Shown here in pieces: positions 34,040 through 42,501 of a DNA stretch of 64,000 nucleotides. The DNA is taken from positions 124,001-188,000 of the forward strand of contig CAVYTB010000014.1 in the NCBI GenBank assembly GCA_963771295.1. The letters run 5' to 3'. Source of the DNA: Acidiferrum sp963771295. Lineage in GTDB: Bacteria > Acidobacteriota > Terriglobia > Acidiferrales > UBA7541. Numbering within the stretch: the first letter of the stretch is position 1; each line of letters starts with the position of its first letter. Under the pieces are notes generated by a model. That model was given only the letters and a program-made list of their open reading frames with translations, searched no databases and had not been told where the DNA came from. Made by a program: the position numbers and the translations under genes.

Positions 34040-36223
34040 TCAGTCGCCTTCGGTAGCCGCGGGCGCCGGAGTGCCGCCAGCAGGCGTGTCCTGCTTTTTC
34101 GCCTGCTTCTCGCGTGCTTCCTTGATGAGCGCCTTGCGCGACAACCGGATCTTGTTGCCCTCAATCGCCAGCACCTTCACCAGAACCTGGTCGCCTAGTT
34201 TCAGTTCATCGCGAACGTCGCGAATGCGGTGCTCAGAGATTTCGCTGATGTGCAGCAAGCCGTCGGTGCCCGGGAAAAGTTCCACGAAGGCTCCGAATTC
34301 CGCCAGCCGCACAACTTTGCCGAGATAGGTCTTGCCGATTTCCGCGCTCGCGGTAACATCGCGGACCATTTGCAAAGCCTGGTCTCCGCCAGCCCCGCTG
34401 GTAGAGAAGATGTGCACCGTGCCGTCCTCGAGGACGTCGATCTTGACTCCGGTCTGCTCGATGATCGATTTGATCTTCTTGCCGCCCGGTCCGATCAGGT
34501 CGCGAATCTTGTCCGTGGGGATGCTCAGCTTGTACAGGCGCGGCGCGTACAGCGAGATGTTCTCGCGGTGCGCGCTCAGAGTCCCTTCCATGATGTCGAG
34601 GATGTGGAAGCGGGCTTTTTTCGCCTGCGCCAGAGCCTCGCGCATCATCGAAATGCTGATGCTGGTCACCTTGATATCCATCTGCAGCGCGGTGATGCCT
34701 TCGCGCGTGCCCGCTACCTTGAAGTCCATGTCGCCATAGTGGTCTTCGGCGCCGGCAATGTCCGTCAGAATCGAGTACGTGCCGTCGTCTCCCACCACCA
34801 AGCCCATCGCGATACCCGCGCAGGGAGCCTTCATCGGTACGCCCGCATCCATCAGCGCCAGCGAGCCGCCACAGACCGTCGCCATGGACGACGAGCCGTT
34901 CGACTCCAGAATGTCGCTGACCACGCGCATCGCGTATGGAAACTCCACTTCGGCCGGCAACAGATTGGCCAACGCGCGTTCCGCCAAGGCGCCGTGTCCA
35001 ATTTCGCGGCGGCCAGCTCCTCGCATCATTTTCACTTCGCCTACGCTAAATGGCGGGAAGTTGTAGTGCAGCATGAAGCGCTTGAAGGTGTCCTGCTCAA
35101 ACAGCAGGTCCAGCCGTTGCATGTCCTCCTTAGTTCCGAGGGTGAGAGTTGCCAGCGCCTGAGTCTCGCCGCGAGTGAACAGCGCGGAGCCGTGTACGCG
35201 CGGCAGCAAGCCCGCTTCGCAGGTAATCTGGCGAATCTGATCAAACGCGCGGCCATCGGGACGGCGCTTGGCCTTGAGCACTTCAGAGCGGAAGAAGTCT
35301 TCACGCATGCGTTCGAAAGCGCGCTTGGTCAACTTCAGTTTGTCTTCGTCCTCTTCCGGAATGGGCTTGACGATTTCTTCCAGCAGGGCATCCACCAGAT
35401 GATAGCTGTCCTTCTTCGGGTGCTTCTCGGTGTTCAGCGCATCCAGCAGGCGGGCGCCATAGGTCTTCTTCATGCCGTCGTAGATGCTCTGGTCAAACGG
35501 CAGCGGCTCCACAACCACCTTCTTCGGCTTCAATTGATTGTGGAGTTCCTTGATCGCGCCAACGATCTTCTTTACCTGATCGTGCCCAAATTCCAGCGCT
35601 TCAACTACCTTCTCTTCGGAAACCTCAAAGGCTCCCGATTCCACCATCACGATGCCCTTTTCGGTGCCTGCAACCACAATGTTGAACTTGCTGACTTTCT
35701 GCTCCGCCACGGTCGGGTTGGCCACCAGCTTCCCGTCGAGCAGGCCTACACGCACGCAAGCGATTGGGTCGGTAAACGGCAGGTCGGAGCAATAGGCTGC
35801 CGCCGAAGCCGCAGTCACAGCGATAACGTCGGGGTCGTTGGAACTGTCCGCAGACAGCACCATAGCGATAATCTGGGTTTCATTCCTCCAGGAATCCGGG
35901 AACAACGGGCGCATCGGCCGGTCGATCAGCCGGGATACCAGAATTTCTTTTTCTGTGGGACGCCCTTCTCTCTTAAAGAAGCCACCCGGAATCTTGCCGG
36001 CGGAGTAAGTGTTTTCCCGGTAGTCCACGGTAAGCGGCAGAAAATCGCGGTCGTTGGCCTTGGAAGCCATGCAGGCTGTCACCAGGACGATGGTGTCTCC
36101 ATAGCGCGCGGTGATGGCGCCATTGGCCTGCTTGGCAATCTTTCCGGTTTCAAGAATTAGCTTGCGGCCACCAACTTCGAGTGAGACCTGATGTGGTGCG
36201 GGTGTGTGATTGTTTTCTGACAT
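34040..36223 (-). CDS. pnp: polyribonucleotide nucleotidyltransferase (PNPase)
   Basis: 3'-5' phosphorolytic exoribonuclease of RNA decay, 727 residues. Two RNase PH domains (about 10-235 and 310-550) flank a helical linker. A KH domain follows with IRDLIGPGGKKIKSII, then an S1 domain with GKVVRLAEFGAFVELFPG and GLLHISEI. The C-terminus is Lys/Ala/Pro-rich and may be flexible. It lies downstream of rpsO, the usual rpsO-pnp order, with a 256-base gap that shows no gene. AAAAGGAAG precedes the ATG. Confidence 0.97.
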   Translation of the reverse strand: MSENNHTPAPHQVSLEVGGRKLILETGKIAKQANGAITARYGDTIVLVTACMASKANDRDFLPLTVDYRENTYSAGKIPGGFFKREGRPTEKEILVSRLIDRPMRPLFPDSWRNETQIIAMVLSADSSNDPDVIAVTAASAAAYCSDLPFTDPIACVRVGLLDGKLVANPTVAEQKVSKFNIVVAGTEKGIVMVESGAFEVSEEKVVEALEFGHDQVKKIVGAIKELHNQLKPKKVVVEPLPFDQSIYDGMKKTYGARLLDALNTEKHPKKDSYHLVDALLEEIVKPIPEEDEDKLKLTKRAFERMREDFFRSEVLKAKRRPDGRAFDQIRQITCEAGLLPRVHGSALFTRGETQALATLTLGTKEDMQRLDLLFEQDTFKRFMLHYNFPPFSVGEVKMMRGAGRREIGHGALAERALANLLPAEVEFPYAMRVVSDILESNGSSSMATVCGGSLALMDAGVPMKAPCAGIAMGLVVGDDGTYSILTDIAGAEDHYGDMDFKVAGTREGITALQMDIKVTSISISMMREALAQAKKARFHILDIMEGTLSAHRENISLYAPRLYKLSIPTDKIRDLIGPGGKKIKSIIEQTGVKIDVLEDGTVHIFSTSGAGGDQALQMVRDVTASAEIGKTYLGKVVRLAEFGAFVELFPGTDGLLHISEISEHRIRDVRDELKLGDQVLVKVLAIEGNKIRLSRKALIKEAREKQAKKQDTPAGGTPAPAATEGD

Positions 36224-36479
36224 GTGTTTCTTCCTTTTGTCTCCCTGAGAGGAGCGCGTCCGCAGGGTCTTACTTGCGGCTAAATGGAAGAAAAGAGAAG
36301 AGTTATCGTCACGGAAGGCCTCTTCCGAAACTGGCTACACCAACAGAAAATCCCCGGCCTGGGTTCGCACACTCGTATCGCGTTCACGTCCAACCCCAGC
36401 CGGGCTGGCGGACAGACTCCTACGGGAATTTGTTCGTTCGTGAATTTGCAAGTATCTCCGCATTCGGCGGGTTGACTGC

Positions 36480-36740
36480 TTACTTGCGCAGGCTAAGGCG
36501 TTCCACAATCTGGTGATACCGATCCGGGTCTCGCCGGTTGAGATAGTCCAGCAGGCGCCGCCGCTTGTTCACCATCATGATCAGCCCGCGGCGTGATGCG
36601 TGGTCTTTCACGTGCGACTTCAGGTGCGTCGTCAAATAGTTGATGCGCTCGCTCAGCAGTGCTATCTGCACTTCTGGCGATCCCGTATCTTTAACGTGTG
36701 TCCGGAATTGCTCAATCAACATTACTTTGCCGTCGCTCAA
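36480..36740 (-). CDS. rpsO: 30S ribosomal protein S15
   Basis: Small ribosomal subunit protein that binds 16S rRNA early in assembly. Diagnostic segments: DTGSPEVQIALLSERINYL, DHASRRGLIMMVNKRRRLLDYL and IVERLSLRK. The start is uncertain. TTG at 36740, after TGAGGGG, gives 86 residues, closest to the usual 89. ATG at 36722 would give 80, and the longest frame (36800) adds an atypical 20-residue extension. An upstream leader of this kind is where S15 autoregulation acts in other bacteria. Confidence 0.93.
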   Translation of the reverse strand: MSDGKVMLIEQFRTHVKDTGSPEVQIALLSERINYLTTHLKSHVKDHASRRGLIMMVNKRRRLLDYLNRRDPDRYHQIVERLSLRK

Positions 36741-36940
36741 GTGCCCCTCACCGTCGTCCCTTAAAATTTCCTCTTTTCTTCGACCTTTCAAAGGTAGCAC
36801 AGTACCATTCTTACTGTAAAGCGCTCGTAATGTGGATTAGTCCGGTCCGATTTCGCAGGTCTGTGGCTTAGCGTTGGCGCAGCCAGCAATACGCTACTCG
36901 TTACGAAAGGATTGGCAAGTTTCAATCGATTCTGGCTGTT

Positions 36941-37279
36941 TTAGGGGTGAAAGTCGAACTCCAGCACGGTCGTTGTTTCGCTGTTGGCCGGGACATACTT
37001 CCATTCCTTCAACGTCTCCTTGACCGCATCCACGAGCACCGGATGACCGCCAATCGGTTTCACCAATTTGATGTGTCCGTCCGTCGCGATCACTACTTGC
37101 ACTTTCACGGTACCGATAAGCCGAAACTTCTTCGCTACGTCGGGATAGGGTGGAGTGGGATTTGTAATCACCTTGCGAGCGTCTTGTGCAGGCAGACTCA
37201 CTGTAGTCAGCATGAGCGCCATGGCCAAAAAAGCGTGGGCCGCTAGCTTTGTCACTTTGCTGCTGAGGTGCTGGGGCAT
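36941..37279 (-). CDS. small exported TonB C-terminal-domain protein
   Basis: Protein of 112 residues: signal peptide or anchor (VTKLAAHAFLAMALMLTTVSLPA), then a single TonB C-terminal domain. Signs of that domain are PPYPDVAKKFRLIGTVKVQVVIATDGHIKLVKPIGGHPVLVDAVKETLKEWKY, shown here only as landmarks: YPDVAKK, GTVKVQV, DGHIK and LKEWKY. There is no Pro-rich periplasm-spanning arm, so it is unlikely to be a full TonB. ATG at 37279 follows AGGAGAAAG; an upstream extension is rejected. The gaps 36801-36940 and 37280-37667 show no gene; in the latter, TTGACA at 37521 is a possible -35. Confidence 0.72.
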   Translation of the reverse strand: MPQHLSSKVTKLAAHAFLAMALMLTTVSLPAQDARKVITNPTPPYPDVAKKFRLIGTVKVQVVIATDGHIKLVKPIGGHPVLVDAVKETLKEWKYVPANSETTTVLEFDFHP

Positions 37280-37667
37280 CTCTTTCTCCTGGGGAGAGCA
37301 ACGTCCCTGGAGCGGGAACGGCAGAACACTTCTGCTGCGTGATACATGTAGTGTCACTCCTAATTTAGAGGGAATCCCCGGCATGGAGAGCGATGCGGGC
37401 GTACAGGTGTGTTCCCCGGAATACTGTCCATTGGGATAGGTGATTCATCTATTTAATGGACCAGGAAATACTGCCCTGCACATATATGATTGGGCGTAGA
37501 CTGGCGGCAGGGATATTTTCTTGACAGCGGAGCGGGACGGCGTTTCACTGGCGGCTGATCCAGACAGGTCTAACAGGTCCAAGAAATAAAGTTAGCCAAT
37601 TGTCGAGTTGACTCCGGATCGTGACGCGAAGCGACTAGCCGAGTAGCACTGCGCATCGGTGGGTGTC

Positions 37668-39233
37668 ATGACGCGAACGCGACTTTTATTTTTGCTGCTG
37701 GCAGGCAGTTTGTTGCCGATCGCACTGCAGAGTGTGTGTGCCGCTCAAGATCCTCCCGTGGCGCCCCTGATATTTCCTTCGGCAAATCCCCCGGCCAGCG
37801 CTGAAGAAACATCGCTGAAGGTACGTTTGCGTTTAGAAGACGAAAGGCCGTTTCTTGGAGCGGCTAGCGTCATCCTATTGCCTGACGAGGGCCAAGAGAT
37901 CACCGGAACGCCCGTGGAAACAGAGGGTGAGACCCGATTCTCCGGCATGTCGCCAGGCAAGTACGTAGTGCAGGCGATCGCCCCCGGATATCTGACCGTG
38001 CGAGAAAGCATGCAGATCGAGGCAGGCCACCGGCAACGAATCCTATATGTGGTGATGAAGCCAAGACCAATGGAGACGGACGCTGAAAAGAAACCAGCGG
38101 AGACAACAACGGCGGCAACCCTTCCAGCGGGCGGCAACACATCTGTCGCGACGGCAACGCCAGCGGTAGACCGAGCTCGGGATTTCTGGATGGTGCATGA
38201 ACTGGAGCGGAACGTTCCGCTCGTGGATAACAGGGTGGAGTGTCCGACACAGCAGGTATTGAAGGGTGTGGGAACGCGGATGAAGGAGTTCGCAAGTAAC
38301 CTGGAAAAGTTTACAGCGACGGAAGAGCTGGAACACCACAGGATGGATGCGAGGGAGGAACTCGAGAAACGCCGTTTCGATTATGTGGTGATGGTTTCGC
38401 CAAACGATTGGGGCACCATCACGCTGAACGAATTCCGCAACGGAAGTACGGACATTTCGCAGTTTCCTGCCGGCGTCGCAACGCTTGGACTGCCTGCGCT
38501 GGCTCTGCTTTTCCACCCGGTGATGGCGGCAGACTTTGAATTCACTTGCGAGGGGTTGGGACAGTCGGAAGGCAAGGCGGCATGGCAAGTTCACTTCGCG
38601 CAACGGGCTGACCGGCCAGTCCGCATTCGATCTTACAAAGTCGGGGTTAGCTCTTTTGGCGTAAGCCTGGAGGGACGGGCTTGGATCGACCCGGGAAGTT
38701 ATCAAGTGGAACGGCTGGAAGCCGAATTGGAGAAGCCCATCCCACAAATCGGACTGACCAATGAGCACACCATCATCAAGTACCTGCCGGTACAGTTCCA
38801 ATCGCAGAAATTGCAAATCTGGGTGCCGCAAGAAGCCGCCACCTATGTGGAGAGGAAGGGCCGCCGGTATTACCGCCGGTTCGTCTATTCGGATTTTCGA
38901 CTTTTCAATGTAGACGAGGCCCAGAATATCCAGCCGCCAAAAGGTTCCTATTGCTTCATCAACCTTTCCGATCAGGAGATTCGCGGAGTGTTGACGGTGA
39001 TTCCCAAGGAAGGAACGCGAGCGCAGCCGATCTCGTTGGATATTTTCGTGCCTGCGCGACAGAGAATCTACAAGGTTGTAGGACCGGGCAAAGACGTCGA
39101 TCTGCCAGTTTCAGTCGTGGAGTCGGCAAACTTTGTCCACAACGGAAAGCTGGAATCGGTTAGCGTCGAAGCGGATCTTTCGCACGCGACAACCTTAGAT
39201 GTGATTCCGGAAACTGAGACGAATAGGCCGTGA
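37668..39233 (+). CDS. secreted protein with a carboxypeptidase-regulatory-like domain, function unknown
   Basis: No named family recognised for the full protein (about 521 residues). A signal peptide (LLFLLLAGSLLPIALQSVCA) is followed at about 45-130 by a beta-sandwich like the carboxypeptidase regulatory-like domain (SGMSPGKYVVQAIAPGYL). A Thr/Ala/Pro linker (about 140-165) leads to a large C-terminal region with repeated beta-strand patterns (SFGVSLEGRAWIDPGSYQVERLEAE as the clearest, of outer-envelope lipid-binding or LolA/VirK-like type). ATG 37668 is preferred to GTG 37659. Such proteins are common in acidobacteria. Monocistronic; ends convergent with the DUF4239 gene. Confidence 0.65.
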   Translation: MTRTRLLFLLLAGSLLPIALQSVCAAQDPPVAPLIFPSANPPASAEETSLKVRLRLEDERPFLGAASVILLPDEGQEITGTPVETEGETRFSGMSPGKYVVQAIAPGYLTVRESMQIEAGHRQRILYVVMKPRPMETDAEKKPAETTTAATLPAGGNTSVATATPAVDRARDFWMVHELERNVPLVDNRVECPTQQVLKGVGTRMKEFASNLEKFTATEELEHHRMDAREELEKRRFDYVVMVSPNDWGTITLNEFRNGSTDISQFPAGVATLGLPALALLFHPVMAADFEFTCEGLGQSEGKAAWQVHFAQRADRPVRIRSYKVGVSSFGVSLEGRAWIDPGSYQVERLEAELEKPIPQIGLTNEHTIIKYLPVQFQSQKLQIWVPQEAATYVERKGRRYYRRFVYSDFRLFNVDEAQNIQPPKGSYCFINLSDQEIRGVLTVIPKEGTRAQPISLDIFVPARQRIYKVVGPGKDVDLPVSVVESANFVHNGKLESVSVEADLSHATTLDVIPETETNRP

Positions 39234-39290
39234 GAACACGCTGAGACGGCAACGCCGAACCAACGAACAAGAAATCCACCAAAGTTTGCT

Positions 39291-40046
39291 CTAATTGCCC
39301 AATTGCGTCAGCGCGGTGCGCAGCGGCACGCTGGATAACCTGATTAGCCCCTCGTACGGCGAATACAACTCCAGGATCAACAGGATCGCGCCAGATACAG
39401 AGAACGCGGACACCAACAAAGCCGTCACGGCAGTCGCATTGGGAGGCGCGAACAGTCCAAAGCTGACGAACAGCGTAGTGAGCCAACAAAGCAGGATAGT
39501 GAGCATGGGCATCGAGATCGATGCGGATTCCTGTTCAAACATCAGCCACCGCGTCTCCTGTAGCGACGTCAGGATACCCAGTGCGCGAGCCTGCATGGAG
39601 CGGTGCCGGTCGTCCGTCGGCGATAGTTCCTCAATCATTCCGTATAGAGTATCCACCTCCTGGCTGGACACCAGCACATGCGAAGGAGAGGCTGATTTTT
39701 TGGACTCCATCCGATCGAGCACACCCAGGATGGCACTGCGCAGTTGAGCGCGCGCTTCCTTCGTCTCCGCACCGTAGCGGGCCAATGTCCGGTCCAGCAG
39801 GATGATCTTGGAAGACGCTCCGGTTATCTCGCTGCTCAGCGCGTCGAACGACCCTTTTGCTGATGAGATCACCAAGCTGAGGACAAGGGCACACATGGTG
39901 GCTACCAGTCCCATACCCATTTTCACAACATCTTTTGAGGCATCACTCAGATGGTCTTCGGGCAAAACCCTGCGCAGGTACATCCCGAGCAACGCACCAC
40001 CGAACACAAATACGGAGACAATCGAACTGGTTGCGATGGGGCTCAT
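39291..40046 (-). CDS. DUF4239 membrane protein
   Basis: Inner-membrane protein of 251 residues of the DUF4239 family (sometimes called bestrophin-like). Two N-terminal transmembrane helices (about 6-26 and 42-62, GMGLVATMCALVLSLVI) and two C-terminal ones (about 180-200 and 206-230) flank a cytosolic helical domain with a conserved SSEITGASSKIILLDRTLARYG. A role as ion channel has been suggested for relatives but is unproven. ATG 40046 has CGGAG upstream; a GTG two codons earlier is the alternative. No operon partner. Confidence 0.75.
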   Translation of the reverse strand: MSPIATSSIVSVFVFGGALLGMYLRRVLPEDHLSDASKDVVKMGMGLVATMCALVLSLVISSAKGSFDALSSEITGASSKIILLDRTLARYGAETKEARAQLRSAILGVLDRMESKKSASPSHVLVSSQEVDTLYGMIEELSPTDDRHRSMQARALGILTSLQETRWLMFEQESASISMPMLTILLCWLTTLFVSFGLFAPPNATAVTALLVSAFSVSGAILLILELYSPYEGLIRLSSVPLRTALTQLGN

Positions 40047-40362
40047 GGTCACTCCGTCTCACTTAGGCAGACAGGATTCCTTATTTGGCAGGTATTTTCC
40101 AGCCCTTTCAGAAAAGGCGGAATTGGTAAAAGTAACAGGGGGAATTGTCCGATCGCGCCGTGTAAAGAGCCCGACTGGCGTGCTAAATCCAAAAAGCGAA
40201 CGACAGAAACGGAACATATCCTTGCGGTAACGATTGGTGAGGTTCTTCGGCTTGCATCCTGCCCGCAAATCCGGTTCAATGCCTACGGTAGGCTTTCCGT
40301 TGTCGTGATAGCTTTCCGCAAGACCGTTGATTGCAATCGAACTGAGGAGCATGAGGAGACTA

Positions 40363-40905
40363 ATGATGCGCAAGGTATGTGTCACGTTTGTCGCGCTGTT
40401 TTTTAGCCTTGCCCTGTTTGCCGCAGGCACCCAAGCCCAGCAGGACAAATCGAAGCGCCCCAGCCCACCAGCTAAGGCCTCTGTTGACGTTGGCGGAAAG
40501 TCCATCACTGTGGACTACTCCAGCCCACGCGCCAAGGGCCGCAAGATCTTTGGTGAACTCGTTCCCTATGGCCAGGTATGGCGCGCCGGCGCAAATGAAG
40601 CCACCACTTTCGTAACCACCGGAGACATCGTGGTCGGCGGCAAGCCCGTTCCCGCTGGGAATTACACGATCTTCGCCATTCCGGATAAGGACAAGTGGAC
40701 CTTGGTCATCAGCAAAGCCACCGGCGAGTGGGGCACCGATTATCCCGGTCCCGACAAGGATCTCGCGCGTGTCGATATGAAGACCTCCACTCTTCCTTCT
40801 CCCGTCGAGAATTTCACTATTTCTTTCGCCAAGACCGGCAATGGCGCAACCATGAATATGGATTGGGATACCACCCGCGCTTCAGTTGCCATTACCGCGA
40901 AGTAA
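40363..40905 (+). CDS. DUF2911 exported protein
   Basis: Exported protein of about 180 residues. Signal peptide VTFVALFFSLALFAAGTQA, then a DUF2911 beta-sandwich. Landmarks of the family are present: SITVDYSSPRAKGR, VPYGQVWRAGANEATTF, VPAGNYTIFAIPDKDKW and NGATMNMDWDTTRA. The activity of DUF2911 is not established. Two adjacent ATG codons (40363 and 40366) follow GAGGAGAC; either may be the start. Convergent with the SagB-like gene. Confidence 0.85.
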   Translation: MMRKVCVTFVALFFSLALFAAGTQAQQDKSKRPSPPAKASVDVGGKSITVDYSSPRAKGRKIFGELVPYGQVWRAGANEATTFVTTGDIVVGGKPVPAGNYTIFAIPDKDKWTLVISKATGEWGTDYPGPDKDLARVDMKTSTLPSPVENFTISFAKTGNGATMNMDWDTTRASVAITAK

Positions 40906-40975
40906 GCGGGCTTGGCGGGATTTTCAGCCGGTCTCAGACTCACTACCGGGCCGTTGCCACAGGTTGTCATCTTGA

Positions 40976-40996
40976 GGGGCGCGCAGTTTGCGCCCC
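40976..40996. terminator. perfect 7-base-pair GC hairpin between convergent genes
   Basis: GGGGCGC, a 7-base loop, then GCGCCCC. No T-run. It lies between the stops of the DUF2911 gene and the SagB-like gene and may slow both transcripts. Confidence 0.35.
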
Positions 40997-41018
40997 GAAA
41001 GACTTCAACTTCATTCCG

Positions 41019-42164
41019 CTACAAATCACCTGCCGCTTGACCCAACCGATCCGCAGTAGCCGCACGCTTCGGCCGTAGTCCCGCTCCCATCGCGTACAGC
41101 ACCGACTCAGCAACTCCGTCCACGCCAAGTGCCTGTTCGATCTTCGTGTCTGCAAGCGCCATGGTGCAGAATGGCGCCAGCCCCAACCATGTCGCTGTCA
41201 GGCAAAACGTCTGGCACACGTGCCCCGCTTCTGCCAGCACAACGCGATAAGCGCGCGGATGCTCGTACTTCCATTGAGACCGCGGAAATACGGCGGTCAG
41301 AAAAACAACGAAGGCGCAACCAGAAAACCAGTCCTGACCCGCGAGAAACTTCTTGAGTTCCGCTCTGCCGCAGCCGGCGCGTAACAACTCCAGGTTGTGG
41401 CCCTCGTCGTCATACCGGTAGATCCCCGGCGCAACTCCTTGAACGTTGCGAATCAACGCATATGCCTGCAAGGGATGCAAAGCCCCGCCGGACGGTGACG
41501 TTTTTAATGGCAGCCGGCCAACGCCCGGGATTTTCGCCCAGCCCTGCACGCCGAAGGATAGCCACAGCAGCGCCTCCAATCGCCTGAGGTCCAGCGGTTG
41601 TCGAGAGAACTCGCGCCACGTTCGGCGCTGCTGCAAAACGCGGTCGAATTCGCTGCAGGTGCGCGGTTTCGAAAGCTGCACGCTCTTTATGCAGGAATAT
41701 CGTTTGCGTCGCCGTGGAAGCGGTTTTTGTTTTGCCAGCTGACGAAGGCTGGAAAAATCCTCCGCCTCGCCTGGTTCGTATTGCACATCCTTGGTTGCGA
41801 AGTGAAAGTGACTGGCACTGGGGCTCCACTTTTCCCAGCCTTGCATTAGATCGTTTGTTTTTTGGGATTTGCCCGTTGAAGTCTGAAGCAGCGAATACCT
41901 CTGCGATCGCCGAATGCCATCCAGGATTGCGGCTGGTTTCACGTCGGGGAATCGCGAGCAGATTTCAGCAAAACGGCGAGGCTGGTCGCAGAATGCCAGC
42001 AGATCGCAAAAAAACGAGTCGCCAGCCAGTCTCTGGCGCGTAACGTAGTTTTCAAAAACCAGAACTGGTCCAACCCAGTAACTCACCAAAAATGCAGAAC
42101 GGCGATAGCATGGCGAGCCTGCAGCCTCCTTGCCGCCCGCTTGGCTTCGCCGCTGTTTCGTCAT
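41019..42164 (-). CDS. SagB/ThcOx-type FMN dehydrogenase
   Basis: Flavin-dependent dehydrogenase of the nitroreductase fold, 381 residues. SagB-type proteins oxidise azolines to azoles in peptide natural products. Signature segments: RRTWREFSRQPLDLRRL (FMN-binding Arg), TSPSGGALHPLQAYALI, GVAPGIYRYD, and EAGHVCQTFCLTATWLGL. The N-terminal 110 residues form a separate helical domain like those found on SagB-ThcOx proteins that may bind peptide. No YcaO cyclodehydratase or transporter is near. Immediately upstream (19 bases) is a 61-residue peptide gene with a strong ribosome site, so the two form an operon. Confidence 0.82.
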   Translation of the reverse strand: MTKQRRSQAGGKEAAGSPCYRRSAFLVSYWVGPVLVFENYVTRQRLAGDSFFCDLLAFCDQPRRFAEICSRFPDVKPAAILDGIRRSQRYSLLQTSTGKSQKTNDLMQGWEKWSPSASHFHFATKDVQYEPGEAEDFSSLRQLAKQKPLPRRRKRYSCIKSVQLSKPRTCSEFDRVLQQRRTWREFSRQPLDLRRLEALLWLSFGVQGWAKIPGVGRLPLKTSPSGGALHPLQAYALIRNVQGVAPGIYRYDDEGHNLELLRAGCGRAELKKFLAGQDWFSGCAFVVFLTAVFPRSQWKYEHPRAYRVVLAEAGHVCQTFCLTATWLGLAPFCTMALADTKIEQALGVDGVAESVLYAMGAGLRPKRAATADRLGQAAGDL

Positions 42165-42183
42165 TTCCTGTCTGAGCTGCGCG

Positions 42184-42369
42184 TTATCCCACGTTGTATT
42201 TCTTGCAGGCAGGCGGCACCGATTTAATCAGCGCTTTAATCTTGCAGATTTCATCTTCGATCAGCGGTTTCTTCTTTTCGGGCGCGAGCGTGCTTTCCTT
42301 TTCGAGCTTCTTTACGATGCCCTTCAGGGCCGCTTCCACCGGTTTCAGCGAGAGCTGTTTCTTCGCCAT
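42184..42369 (-). CDS. 61-residue Lys-rich peptide, possible substrate of the SagB-like enzyme
   Basis: Short gene with a strong GGGGAGG ribosome site five bases before the ATG and the same direction as the SagB-like gene. The product is highly charged and helical at the N-terminus (SLKPVEAALKGIVKKLEKE) and ends with a distinct tail, SVPPACKKYNVG, holding the only second-half Tyr and a Cys. The layout resembles a leader plus a short core of a ribosomally made modified peptide. No family is recognised. It could instead be an independent small cytosolic protein. Confidence 0.6.
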   Translation of the reverse strand: MAKKQLSLKPVEAALKGIVKKLEKESTLAPEKKKPLIEDEICKIKALIKSVPPACKKYNVG

Positions 42370-42501
42370 GTCATCCTCCCCAACGCTGCCTTGACGATTT
42401 CACTCCGTAAGGTTCGAGCACCCGGACTACATGTGCTCGCGGAGTCTAACCAAGCCGACAGAGTGCCGTCAAGCTTTCTGACGCGGGCCACCGGATGGAA
42501 T

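Noticed and set aside
34229..36160. 643-codon open frame on the plus strand
   Set aside because: Exact antisense shadow of pnp; His/Arg-rich composition and no family motif, while pnp is unmistakable.
37521..37549. sigma70 promoter for the secreted protein at 37668
   Set aside because: TTGACA is perfect but the hexamer 17 bases on (TTCACT) is a poor -10; kept only as a remark.
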